Source: Bacteroidetes bacterium UBA2475 (GTDB lineage Bacteria > Bacteroidota > Bacteroidia > B-17B0 > Aurantibacillaceae). From it: a stretch of DNA of 64,000 nucleotides. Below the pieces are notes generated by a model. The model worked only from the letters and a program-made list of their open reading frames with translations. It made no database searches and had not been told where the DNA came from. Within the stretch, counting starts at the first letter, position 1; every line of letters begins with the position of its first letter. The translations under genes were made by a program, and so were the position numbers. Positions 15,366 to 24,075 of the stretch are shown here, in pieces. The stretch is taken from positions 62,001 through 126,000 of the forward strand of contig DDPF01000018.1 of NCBI GenBank assembly GCA_002342065.1. Reading direction: 5' to 3'.

Positions 15366-17690
15366 TTAAGCACTTAATAACGTAATGCACTTATCAATTT
15401 CACGCACCAAATCGTTTATTTGTTTTTTCATTTGAGACTGTTCACTCTTCCCACCTGAATTATTGGCTAAGATAATATTCTTTCTGTGATTATTCAAGTC
15501 TGTTACGTCAATACTTTGACTATCAACATTTTGAGATAGTTCACCTATAACATCATTCATTTTTAACAGCTGCGTGGCCATTTGTTCCTTTTCGTCTAAA
15601 AGCACTAAGCGCTCATCATTCAGGGCGTCGATCTGTTTAAACAGCCTGTCTACATATGCATCCTGCTCTTCAGTCACGGTAGTGCTTGTGGCTGCTGATA
15701 AAGTAGCGATCTCAGTTTCGTAACCTGCGATCTTATCGTTTAAGGTAGAAACTGTGGAATTGAGATCAGAGATACAAGATTGTAGTCCGGTTAATTGTGT
15801 TAAAAGATCAAGTTTTTCTGAATTCAATTGGTCAAATCCGGCTTGTAATTGAGCAACCTCAGCTTTTAAATGCGAGATCTCTTCAGTTAATGCAGCATTT
15901 TGACCTTCTAAATTAGTAGCATTAAAATTCTTAACAGATAAAATTTCGTTGAATTCTTCAGTTTTTGCAGCACTAATAGTTCTTATTTCTTCTAATTCAG
16001 CTTTTATTAAAGTCAACTCAGCTTCTTGTGCTTCAACTTTATCCTGTGCAGCATCTATTTCAACTATAAGGCTTGTATTTTCAACCAATAATTTTTGGAA
16101 TTCAATTTCTTTATCTAAAAATTGTTGTTTAACAGTTTCTTCAATTTCAGCTCTAACGCCTTCTAATTCTTTTTCTTTATTAGCAATAGCATTAACTAAA
16201 GTGGCGATTTGCTCGTTTAAACTTTCAATTTGTTGCGAAGCGTTCTCTAATTCTGAAGTTTTTAATTCTAAAGAAACTTCAGTCTCACCTAATGTATTGT
16301 TTGTAGTTTCAACTACAGCAGTTAAATTGTTTAACTCAGTATTTAAATTCTCAATTTGTGTAGTAAGTTCTGTAACCTGCTCGCTGTTTGATAAAGAAGA
16401 TGTTTGTTTAAAAGCATCAAACTCATTAGTTAACTCTAAAAATTTCTCAGCTTCTGTTTTTAATTGGAACTGGTAATTGTTTAATTGCCCGGTTAAATTT
16501 TCGAATTCTGAATTTTGAGAGTCTATATGTATAACAAGTTCTTTTATTTTTTCTTTAGCCTGGTCGTTCTCTAATTGCACTTTAGTTAATTCTTCGCTAA
16601 GTCTTGTGTTTTGGCCATTTGAATGGATCAACGCGTTAGATAATTTATCTTCGTAACCGCTGGTGATCTCTTGAATTTGCGAAGTATGTGAGCTTGTTAA
16701 CTCGCTAACAAAAGTTTCGTGCTCAGATTTTAAAGTATTTATTTGGTTTTGGAAAGAAGTAGACAATTCTTCTGATGAAGAATTAGTAGTAGACTTCAAT
16801 TCTTCAATTTGTTTTTCGTAAGAAGCAATAAGATCAGCTTCTTTCGTGGCAAATTCAGAAGTTGCAGTTTCTAATTTAGAAGTAAAATCGTGTGTTAAGG
16901 TATTACGTTGTTCTTCTAACTCTAATTTTAAACCAGAAATTTCTGTCTTATATGAGAACTCAAGACCTTCAATTTTTTGAGTATAATTAGTTTCTAAAGT
17001 TTCGATAGCAGATTGGCTCGAGATCTTCAAAGCATTGATATCACTTTGACTTGTTGAAGTTAAGTTAGAGATCTGAGAATTATAATCGTTCTTTAAAAAA
17101 GTAATTTGTTGTTCGTAAGACATCTTAACATTAGAAATTTCTTCCTGGTGGTTAAGTGATAAAGATTGTTCTTTGTCGGCTAAGTTTGCAGTCAATTCAT
17201 TTACACGGTTCTCAAACTCTTCTTTAATACCTGCTTCTTTATAGTATGAGTTTGAGCGAAGTTCTTCAATTTGAGTTCTGTATTCCTGTTTAACTGATTC
17301 TAAATTAGTTGCAGCTTCTGCCTTAATGCCTTCAATTTTTAATTCGTAGTCGGCAGAAATGGTATTAAGATCAGATTTTAAACTTTCTATTTCAGCTAAA
17401 CGTTGTTCTATTTCTTCTTGTTTAGCATGCAATTGTTCTTTTATAGAGCCGCGCAGTTCTTTGAACGAGGCCAATTCACCTTTGTAATTGGTGTTGTCGC
17501 GTTCCATCACAACCAATTTGGTGTTTAAAACATCAATGGTTACCTGCAGGCGCTTGCAGTCTTCATCGCGCATTATTAGCTGATTGCGGTAGTCGCTTAA
17601 CGAGCGTTTTAGCTCATTAAATTCTTTGCGCAATACTAAATCGTTTTCTAAAACTTGCTGTAATTCGGTTTTTAAACTTTCTGCGTTCAT
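15366..17690 (-). CDS. Giant coiled-coil protein upstream of zapA
   Basis: A 774-residue, strongly charged protein that is predicted to be coiled coil almost throughout. It has no signal peptide or membrane segment. The central part (about 90-360) shows repeating units around SxISxLKxxYxxQIxxL-type heptads, suggesting internal duplication. The extreme C-terminus (MKKQINDLVREIDKCITLLSA) resembles the short ZapB-like coiled coil that usually precedes zapA in Bacteroidota. I therefore infer a division or nucleoid-related filament that partners ZapA. The gene is transcribed first in the zapA operon from the 450-base gap shared with the sigma factor gene. The function is inferred from position and C-terminus only. 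Confidence 0.8.
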   Translation of the reverse strand: MNAESLKTELQQVLENDLVLRKEFNELKRSLSDYRNQLIMRDEDCKRLQVTIDVLNTKLVVMERDNTNYKGELASFKELRGSIKEQLHAKQEEIEQRLAEIESLKSDLNTISADYELKIEGIKAEAATNLESVKQEYRTQIEELRSNSYYKEAGIKEEFENRVNELTANLADKEQSLSLNHQEEISNVKMSYEQQITFLKNDYNSQISNLTSTSQSDINALKISSQSAIETLETNYTQKIEGLEFSYKTEISGLKLELEEQRNTLTHDFTSKLETATSEFATKEADLIASYEKQIEELKSTTNSSSEELSTSFQNQINTLKSEHETFVSELTSSHTSQIQEITSGYEDKLSNALIHSNGQNTRLSEELTKVQLENDQAKEKIKELVIHIDSQNSEFENLTGQLNNYQFQLKTEAEKFLELTNEFDAFKQTSSLSNSEQVTELTTQIENLNTELNNLTAVVETTNNTLGETEVSLELKTSELENASQQIESLNEQIATLVNAIANKEKELEGVRAEIEETVKQQFLDKEIEFQKLLVENTSLIVEIDAAQDKVEAQEAELTLIKAELEEIRTISAAKTEEFNEILSVKNFNATNLEGQNAALTEEISHLKAEVAQLQAGFDQLNSEKLDLLTQLTGLQSCISDLNSTVSTLNDKIAGYETEIATLSAATSTTVTEEQDAYVDRLFKQIDALNDERLVLLDEKEQMATQLLKMNDVIGELSQNVDSQSIDVTDLNNHRKNIILANNSGGKSEQSQMKKQINDLVREIDKCITLLSA

Positions 17691-18141
17691 TAATTCGTGT
17701 TTTGATTTTTATAAAAATAGATAACTAATGCAGGCATAAAACCTTACAGTGCCGTTATGATTAAACACAATAATGTTAATTACCCCTTGCGTTATTAAGA
17801 GTCAATTGTTAATTACGTAATTTGCTAAAAGCCTGATTTTATTGGCTTGCAGAACTTTTAAATTTTATTTGGCCGTAATATTGCTAAAAATATAAAGTCA
17901 AAATGCTTGTTTTTTAAACACAAAAGCAAAAATAATTTTGCGGGTGGACGTCTAACGCGCTCACAATTAATTTACAAGCAAGGCCAATTAGATTTACTTC
18001 TTAAAGCTGGTTTAAGAAAAATTGTCACTTTTTTAACAAAAAAGGGAAACTTTTTAGTTTTTAATGCGTTATACTGGTAGAAATACTTTAATAATTGCTG
18101 TTTTTTATATAACTTTACCCTCTTAATTCCAACACAAACCC
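17691..18141. other. 450-base divergent intergenic region between the zapA operon and the sigma factor gene
   Basis: An AT-rich spacer with no open frame, tRNA or riboswitch that I can recognise. It must hold promoters for both directions. A TTG/TAATTTTG pair at 17907-17940 and a weaker TAACTTTA at 18110-18117 could serve the sigma factor gene. A small AAGCC/GGCTT hairpin lies near 17829-17848. Confidence 0.6.
17907..17940 (+). promoter_or_regulatory. Candidate promoter upstream of the primary sigma factor gene
   Basis: TTG at 17907 and TAATTTTG at 17933-17940 are separated by 23 bases, which is within the range of Bacteroidota -33/-7 promoters. It would give a leader of about 195 bases before the ATG at 18142. 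Confidence 0.4.
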
Positions 18142-19008
18142 ATGAGACAACTTAAAATTACCAAGTCCATCACAAATCGTGAAAGTGCATCCTTAGATAA
18201 ATACTTACAAGAAATTGGCCGTGAAGAATTGATCACAGCCGAAGAAGAAGTAATTTTAGCTAAGAAAATTAAGGACGGTGATCAAAGTGCTCTTGAGAAA
18301 TTAACCCGTGCTAACTTACGTTTCGTGGTTTCGGTAGCAAAACAATACCAAAACCAAGGTTTAAGTTTACCCGATCTTATTAACGAAGGAAATTTAGGTT
18401 TGATAAAAGCGGCTCGTCGTTTTGATGAGACCCGTGGTTTTAAATTCATCTCTTACGCCGTTTGGTGGATCCGTCAAAGTATATTACAGGCTTTAGCAGA
18501 ACAAAGTCGTATCGTACGTTTGCCGTTAAATCAGGTAGGCTCATTAAATAAAATTAATAAGGCATACAGCAAATTAGAGCAGGAATTTGAGCGTGAGCCA
18601 AGTGCCGAAGAATTAGCTGATGTTTTAGATCTGCCAATTGACAAGGTTTCTGATACGATGAAAGTTTCGGGCCGTCACGTTAGTATGGATGCTCCTTTTG
18701 CTAATGGCGAAGAAAGCAGCTTATTGGATGTATTGGTAAACTTAGATTCGCCAAAAGCCGATTCAGGTTTAATGAACGAATCTTTAAGCAAAGAAATTGA
18801 CCGCGCTTTAAGTACTTTAACTGAAAGAGAACGCGATGTCGTAAAATTATTTTTCGGAATTGGTTTGAACCACGGTTTAACTTTAGAAGAAATTGGTGAT
18901 AAATTTGATCTTACCCGCGAACGTGTTCGTCAGATCAAAGAAAAAGCTATTCGTCGTTTACGTCATAGCAGCCGTAGCAAATTGCTACAACAATATTTAG
19001 GACAATAA
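18142..19008 (+). CDS. rpoD: Primary RNA polymerase sigma factor (short Bacteroidota type)
   Basis: A 288-residue sigma-70 protein. Region 1.2 (SASLDKYLQEIGREELITAEEE), region 2 with the core-binding and -10 recognition part (FRFVVSVAKQYQNQG, FKFISYAVWWIRQSI), region 3, and region 4 with the helix-turn-helix LTRERVRQIKEKAIRRLRHSSRS are all present. Region 1.1 and the non-conserved insert of proteobacterial RpoD are missing, which is normal in Bacteroidota (about 287 residues). This factor should read the TAnnTTTG promoters seen in the window. It is transcribed alone, with a strong terminator 22 bases after the stop. The 5' spacer is long. Confidence 0.97.
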   Translation: MRQLKITKSITNRESASLDKYLQEIGREELITAEEEVILAKKIKDGDQSALEKLTRANLRFVVSVAKQYQNQGLSLPDLINEGNLGLIKAARRFDETRGFKFISYAVWWIRQSILQALAEQSRIVRLPLNQVGSLNKINKAYSKLEQEFEREPSAEELADVLDLPIDKVSDTMKVSGRHVSMDAPFANGEESSLLDVLVNLDSPKADSGLMNESLSKEIDRALSTLTERERDVVKLFFGIGLNHGLTLEEIGDKFDLTRERVRQIKEKAIRRLRHSSRSKLLQQYLGQ

Positions 19009-19030
19009 ATCTCCTTTTATATTTTTTGAG

Positions 19031-19060
19031 AACCCTCTTTGGAAACAAAGGGGGTTTTTT
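19031..19060 (+). terminator. Rho-independent terminator of the sigma factor gene
   Basis: An 11-bp stem (AACCCTCTTTG / CAAAGGGGGTT, one G-T wobble) with GAAA loop, followed by TTTTTTGTTTTTT. Confidence 0.88.
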
Positions 19061-19072
19061 GTTTTTTAAAGA

Positions 19073-19156
19073 GCCACAAAGACTCCAAGGCTCTAAGTTT
19101 CACAAAGATTTAAAAAAAACTCTTAGTGCGCCTTTGTGACTTGCTGCCTTTGTGGC
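19073..19156. repeat. Dispersed inverted repeat, 'CACAAAG' subtype (copy 2)
   Basis: The arms GCCACAAAGACTCC and GCCTTTGTGGC close an imperfect hairpin containing TTTCACAAAG and ACTCTTAGTGCGCCTTTGTG. The internal CTTAGTGCGC block is the same as in the copy at 6382-6472. It lies directly after the sigma factor terminator. Confidence 0.78.
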
Positions 19157-19181
19157 AAATCATTAGCTTTACATCCTCTAA

Positions 19182-20135
19182 ATGCAGATCGTAAAAAAAA
19201 TAATTGCCATTCTTGTTTCCATTGGGTTAGGACTTATTTTTATTTACTCGGGTTACACAAAATTATTACCGGTAATAGAGACCTTTGAATTTACATTTGT
19301 AGAAATTGGTATTGCCAACTGGTACGCCGCCCCTATCATTGCACGATTATTAATTGGTCTCGAGTTTTTTCTTGGACTACTTTTAATAATGAATTACAAC
19401 CTTAAAAAATTCACACTCCCTTTTACAATTGGTTTGTTATTATTCTTTATTATTTATTTAATTATCCAGATCGCATCAAGCGGCAACGAGGGCAACTGTG
19501 GTTGTTTTGGCGAGCATCTTAAAATGACACCTTTAGAGGCCATCATTAAAAACGTGATCATGATAGCCGGTTGTTTAGTAGTTTACTTTTTATTCGACGG
19601 CTGGAAAATAAAATACAACAAACAGTTATTAAGCTTTACATGTGTAACAGCTATACTTGTTCCGTTTCTTTTTAACCCGGTTGATTATGCCTACACCTCT
19701 AACAACCTTGATGAAAAAGTAAATTATCCATTAGAGTTAAAAACACTTTATGAGCCGGAAGATACTTCTAAAGTAGAGATTCCAACCGTTGATCTGCGTA
19801 CAGGAAAACATGTTGTGGCCTTTTTAAGTTTGTCTTGCCCGCATTGCCGTATTGCTGCAAAAAAATTCAGGCTTATAAAAAAGAACAATCCCGATCTGCC
19901 AATTTACTTTGTATTAAATGGCGATAAACCAAAGCTGAAAGAATTTATAGATGACACACATGCTGATAATATTCCCGGAACCTTTTGCCTTGGTAAAACA
20001 TTCATAAACTTTACTGGGCCTAACCTCCCAAGGATCTATTATTTAGACAATGGTATTTTGGTTAAAAAAGTAGATTATTACGAATTGAACCAATATAATA
20101 TAGAAGAATGGCTTAAGACCGGCAAGGTACAATAG
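19182..20135 (+). CDS. MauE/DoxX-like membrane protein fused to a thioredoxin-like domain
   Basis: A 317-residue protein. Residues 1-160 contain four or five hydrophobic segments with a MauE-like GNCGCFG motif in the loop after helix three, and the GLIFIYSGYTKLLP start typical of DoxX/MauE proteins. Residues about 200-317 are a thioredoxin-like domain with the active site SCPHC in FLSLSCPHCRIAAKKF. The combination suggests that the membrane part passes reducing equivalents to, or is reoxidised by, the periplasmic thioredoxin domain, as in MauE/VKOR-type systems; this is inference. It stands alone after a repeat. The exact partner proteins are unknown. Confidence 0.85.
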   Translation: MQIVKKIIAILVSIGLGLIFIYSGYTKLLPVIETFEFTFVEIGIANWYAAPIIARLLIGLEFFLGLLLIMNYNLKKFTLPFTIGLLLFFIIYLIIQIASSGNEGNCGCFGEHLKMTPLEAIIKNVIMIAGCLVVYFLFDGWKIKYNKQLLSFTCVTAILVPFLFNPVDYAYTSNNLDEKVNYPLELKTLYEPEDTSKVEIPTVDLRTGKHVVAFLSLSCPHCRIAAKKFRLIKKNNPDLPIYFVLNGDKPKLKEFIDDTHADNIPGTFCLGKTFINFTGPNLPRIYYLDNGILVKKVDYYELNQYNIEEWLKTGKVQ

Positions 20136-20253
20136 CCTTTAAATTCAACAGCCACAAGGCTTATAGCCTTAATAACATCCCTGTAAATCTTTTTTTAACA
20201 AATAATTGCTTCCTCAAGCAATATTTTTTATTTTACACTCTCAAAATCCGTTT

Positions 20254-22650
20254 ATGAAACGTTTTCTTTTATTTTTATTTGTTGCGTTCTTGTCGCTCAA
20301 TTTTTCCGCGCAGGTGTCAACCACCCAAATGGCAATGGGCACCGACGAGAACTTTAACATTGAAGAATTACCCCGTGTAATTTTAAAAGAGTTGAACCGC
20401 TTTAGAAAAAGCAAAGGTTTAGATTCGTTAGAAATGAGCGAAATGCTGCAATTCGCCGCCCAAATAAGCGCCGATAAAATGGCAGGCTCCGGAAAAGATA
20501 AGATAGAAGTTAAGGCCACACAAAAAAATCTAAAAAAAGCAGGCGCCACAAAACGTGGAGAGGAATTGACCATGAAGGCCGCCGTTAGTAAAGGCCGCGA
20601 AAATTATAAAACAGAAGATATTGCAAAGACCATTTATAACCGTTGGGAAAGCTACCAAAAGACATTACCAATTTTAATGAACCCAAAATATACACTCGTT
20701 GGTATCTCCTGCGAAACAGATGAAAGTGGGAAAAAAGTTTTTGTAAGCGCAGTGTTTGGTGGTTACGATATTACCAACGGCGGGGTTATCTATAAAAAAC
20801 AATTGGCTATCCCTTTCAACACAAAATCAAAAAAATTAAAAGGGCCTGAAACAAAATTTTGCAAGAACTGCGACCGCTGGCGTAATTACGACGTGCTTGA
20901 AAAAGGTGTGTACGTTGAAAATGGTAAGGTGTGGTTAAAATATCCTAACGCAAAAGATCTCCGTCGCTTACTTAAAAAAACAAAAGATGGTCTTGCTTTT
21001 GATATCGTTCAACGCGAGCAATACATTAATGCTGATTATAACATTGTAGATAATAACCTTTACAATAAAGGTATTATGAGCAAAGTAGTTTATAAAGAGA
21101 AATTATTTAAAAAGAATATTTTAATAAGTAAAGATCCAAAAGTAAACCGCAAGAACAGGGCAAAAGGTATAGAAGTAGAACTTGGAAAATTTGAAACAAA
21201 AATCACCGGGCCCTACGAAGTAAATTTAATTGTGATACAGGATGGAAGAGTTTGCAGAACAATTACAAGAGGTTATTACGAGAACGGAAGGGTAGATAGC
21301 AAAACCCCCATTGGTTTATTACCTTATAACAATACAACAGGATTAAAGCCACCTTTTGAACCAAAATCAGAAAGCTCTATCATTAATTTTACTATTCCGT
21401 TCGAGAAAAATAAATTCGAGTATAAAACAGAAGATATTCAACCATTTATTAAAGCATTGAACGAACCTGATTTTATTATTGACGGTTTGTATATCTACGC
21501 CTACTCTTCTATTGAAGGAGATTCGGTTGCCAATGCAAAACTGCAACGTAAACGTGGCGAAAGTGTTTTAGGAGTATTGCAAAGCTTTCAAAAAAATAAG
21601 ATCACACCAACTATTGAAACAAAAGATAGTTGGGGATTATTTTTATTGGAGAACGAGGACGGTAAATACGCCAGCTTAGTTGCACAAGGAAAACGTAAAG
21701 CCATTGCGCAAATTAATTCGGATAAAAAATTACAGGAAGAACTGGAACCCATTTTAGCCAAAGAACGCTTCGCGCAAATGATCATGGATATTACTTATGA
21801 TGTGAGCGGTGCAAAAGAAGAAAAATTCTCTAAAGTAAGTTTTGAGCGCGCATTAAAAGCCGGTAACTATAACCAGGCATACAAAATAATGGAGTTTATG
21901 AATAAGCGTGTTGCTGAAAATAAATACTCTGTAAACATTTACGACAGTATAAAAATTGAAGAAAGCGCAAAAACAGTTCCGTTAATAAACAACCGTGTGT
22001 ATTATAAATACCAGGCAAATAATACGGTTGATGAAGATGATGAAGCCACCTTTGATCGTTTATTAAAATTTGAACCTATAAACCCGATCTTACAATATAA
22101 TAAAGTGTATTGTCAGTTAAAATTAGACAGCAACGCCGGTAACCAAGAACACCAGTCTAAAGTGCAACAAACCATTGATGGCTTATATGGCAAGCTGGAT
22201 AGTAATTTAGTTAACGGTTTAAATATTGAGTGGCAATTTAAGATCATGGAAAGTTTAGATACAATGGAAAATGCAGATGCGTTAATTGATGCTTGTATTG
22301 CCCGTATCAAATCATTCTATAATATTAAAGATGCCAGCTGGCAAAATGCTTTAAAATTATCGTATGTATTTTCGAGAGCAAAAGATTTTAGATACTCATC
22401 TACTGTGTTAGAACCTTATTTAAGCGCACCGGATGTAAATGAGAATTTAGTATTTATGTATATAGCTGCTGCTAGCAGGTTGCAGGAAAAATATTATTCA
22501 AGAACTTTTGCAAGAGCATTAGAGATCGCGAAAAATAAGAATCAGGATAGATACTGTAAATTATTTGGCGAACCATTTATGACCTTCCAGGTTTTAGAGA
22601 ACCCGGAGGTTAAAAAAGTTTACAGGGGAACTTGTCCGGAAGCCAAGTGA
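20254..22650 (+). CDS. Exported CAP-domain protein with OmpA-like and helical C-terminal parts
   Basis: A 798-residue protein with signal peptide MKRFLLFLFVAFLSLNFSAQ. I start at the ATG at 20254; an in-frame TTG at 20206 would add 16 residues before the signal peptide. Residues about 40-170 form a CAP/SCP-like domain (LKELNRFRKSKGLDSLEMSE ... QFAAQISADKMA). Residues about 375-450 look like an OmpA-type fold (INFTIPFEKNKFEY ... SSIEGDSVANAKLQRKRGESV) but lack a complete peptidoglycan-binding signature. The last 250 residues are helical and TPR-like. No catalytic motif stands out. A wall-associated periplasmic or outer-membrane role is inferred from the domain mix. Confidence 0.8.
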   Translation: MKRFLLFLFVAFLSLNFSAQVSTTQMAMGTDENFNIEELPRVILKELNRFRKSKGLDSLEMSEMLQFAAQISADKMAGSGKDKIEVKATQKNLKKAGATKRGEELTMKAAVSKGRENYKTEDIAKTIYNRWESYQKTLPILMNPKYTLVGISCETDESGKKVFVSAVFGGYDITNGGVIYKKQLAIPFNTKSKKLKGPETKFCKNCDRWRNYDVLEKGVYVENGKVWLKYPNAKDLRRLLKKTKDGLAFDIVQREQYINADYNIVDNNLYNKGIMSKVVYKEKLFKKNILISKDPKVNRKNRAKGIEVELGKFETKITGPYEVNLIVIQDGRVCRTITRGYYENGRVDSKTPIGLLPYNNTTGLKPPFEPKSESSIINFTIPFEKNKFEYKTEDIQPFIKALNEPDFIIDGLYIYAYSSIEGDSVANAKLQRKRGESVLGVLQSFQKNKITPTIETKDSWGLFLLENEDGKYASLVAQGKRKAIAQINSDKKLQEELEPILAKERFAQMIMDITYDVSGAKEEKFSKVSFERALKAGNYNQAYKIMEFMNKRVAENKYSVNIYDSIKIEESAKTVPLINNRVYYKYQANNTVDEDDEATFDRLLKFEPINPILQYNKVYCQLKLDSNAGNQEHQSKVQQTIDGLYGKLDSNLVNGLNIEWQFKIMESLDTMENADALIDACIARIKSFYNIKDASWQNALKLSYVFSRAKDFRYSSTVLEPYLSAPDVNENLVFMYIAAASRLQEKYYSRTFARALEIAKNKNQDRYCKLFGEPFMTFQVLENPEVKKVYRGTCPEAK

Positions 22651-22708
22651 ATGGATATTGTGCCTATTAAGGCCCTGATAAAAGAAGAGAAAAAGAACAA
22701 ATAAATTC

Positions 22709-22856
22709 TTAACCACATAGACACATAGAGAATTCTAATTTGTGTTGTAATAATTAAACAAATAAGAAGATCATTGTATTTCTTCGCTAGCGAAGAAATT
22801 ATGTGTTCTCTAAGCGGTTAGTTGATAACCTTTTCCTATGTTTCTATGTGTTTAAA
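22709..22856. repeat. Dispersed nested inverted repeat, 'CACATAG' subtype (copy 4)
   Basis: Outer arms TTAACCACATAGACACATAGA and CCTATGTTTCTATGTGTTTAAA, and the central palindrome TTTCTTCGCTAGCGAAGAAA. The left inner segment is replaced by unrelated AT-rich sequence. It fills the gap between two convergent stop codons. Confidence 0.82.
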
Positions 22857-22872
22857 TTTTGAATTTGATTGA

Positions 22873-24024
22873 TTACCCAAACTGTTTTATATCTTGCGGT
22901 GTAATTTCTTTTCCACCCAAAATAATTAAACGTTCTATTACATTTCTAAATTCGCGAATGTTACCAGGCCAATTCCTTTCTTGCATAGCCTTTAAAGCAT
23001 CTTTAGAAAATGTTTTTTTAGCAATGCCCATTTCTTCGCAGATCATATCTAAAAAATGATCGGCCAATAACGGAATATCATCTTTGCGTTCATCTAACGA
23101 TGGCACATGAATAGGTATAACACTTAATCGGTGAAACAAATCCTGGCGAAACGTTTCTTTCTCAATTTCTTTTTCTAAATTTTTATTGGTGGCGGCAACA
23201 ACTCTTACATTTACTTTAATTTCTTTATCGCCCCCTACCCTTGTAATTTTATTTTCCTGCAAGGCGCGTAATACTTTTGCCTGAGCGCTTAAACTCATAT
23301 CGCCTATCTCATCTAAAAATAAAGTACCTCCTTCTGCCAATTCAAATTTGCCTTTACGTTGTGCCACCGCGCTTGTAAATGAACCTTTTTCGTGTCCGAA
23401 CAATTCACTCTCAATTAACTCCGATGGAATAGCTGCGCAATTAACTTCAATAAGGGGACCGTTAGCACGGTTACTTTTTTCGTGCAGCCATTTTGCCACT
23501 AATTCTTTTCCGCTACCATTACTGCCGGTAATTAAAACCTTGGCATCGGTGGGCGCTACTTTTTCAATAATATCTTTTATGTTTTGTATGGCTTTTGAAT
23601 TGCCGATCATATCCACACTTTTAGTGATCTTCTTTTTAAGCACTTTTGTTTCAGTAACAAGGTCTCCTTTTTCTAAAGCATTTCTAACAGATACCAATAA
23701 GCGGTTAAGGTCGATTGGTTTTGCAAGGTAATCGTATGCGCCATTTTTAACGGCATCAACCGCAGTCTCGATAGTGCCGTGACCACTCATCATAATTATA
23801 GCGCTGTTCACTTTATGGTCTACCAGTTTTTGTAGTAGTTCAATTCCATCTAATTTTGGCATTTTAATATCGCTTAAAATAATATCGTAATTATTTTTTA
23901 AAGCCATCTCTAATGCCATTTGTCCGTCTTCCGCTTCGTCAATAACATGTTTCTCAAATTCAAGAATTTCTTTTATTGAGCGGCGAATCGCTTTCTCATC
24001 ATCTATCACTAATATTTTTGCCAT
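22873..24024 (-). CDS. Sigma-54-dependent response regulator (NtrC family) without a DNA-binding domain
   Basis: A 383-residue protein: receiver domain (1-115, phospho-acceptor Asp52 in ILSDIKMP), AAA+ domain (about 135-365) with Walker A GSNGSGKE (167-174), Walker B GGTLFLDEIG (232-241), and NWPGNIREF (351-359). It ends at ...TPQDIKQFG without the Fis-type helix-turn-helix usual in NtrC. The GAFTGA loop that contacts sigma-54 reads GSFTSA (214-219). Bacteroidota homologues with this short form exist, so the missing domain is likely ancestral. How it finds its promoters is unclear. A Ppx/GppA gene is 51 bases upstream on the same strand; no histidine kinase is nearby. Confidence 0.9.
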   Translation of the reverse strand: MAKILVIDDEKAIRRSIKEILEFEKHVIDEAEDGQMALEMALKNNYDIILSDIKMPKLDGIELLQKLVDHKVNSAIIMMSGHGTIETAVDAVKNGAYDYLAKPIDLNRLLVSVRNALEKGDLVTETKVLKKKITKSVDMIGNSKAIQNIKDIIEKVAPTDAKVLITGSNGSGKELVAKWLHEKSNRANGPLIEVNCAAIPSELIESELFGHEKGSFTSAVAQRKGKFELAEGGTLFLDEIGDMSLSAQAKVLRALQENKITRVGGDKEIKVNVRVVAATNKNLEKEIEKETFRQDLFHRLSVIPIHVPSLDERKDDIPLLADHFLDMICEEMGIAKKTFSKDALKAMQERNWPGNIREFRNVIERLIILGGKEITPQDIKQFG

Positions 24025-24075
24025 TTTCTTTATTTTTTAAATCCCTGAAGCGAAACAAGGTTTCTGCTTCTGGGG

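Noticed and set aside
15949..16476. A 175-codon plus-strand frame opposite the coiled coil
   Set aside because: It is a mirror of the regular codon pattern of the minus-strand coiled coil; it has no start signal and its amino-acid composition is atypical.
17691..18141. A possible 6S RNA or riboswitch in the long spacer before the sigma factor gene
   Set aside because: No long imperfect hairpin or conserved riboswitch core could be recognised; only short stems and promoter-like boxes.
22651..22704. A 17-codon frame starting with ATG immediately after the CAP gene stop
   Set aside because: It is too short, has no recognisable motif, and lies between the stop and the repeat. It could be read-through of the upstream gene but there is no further support.
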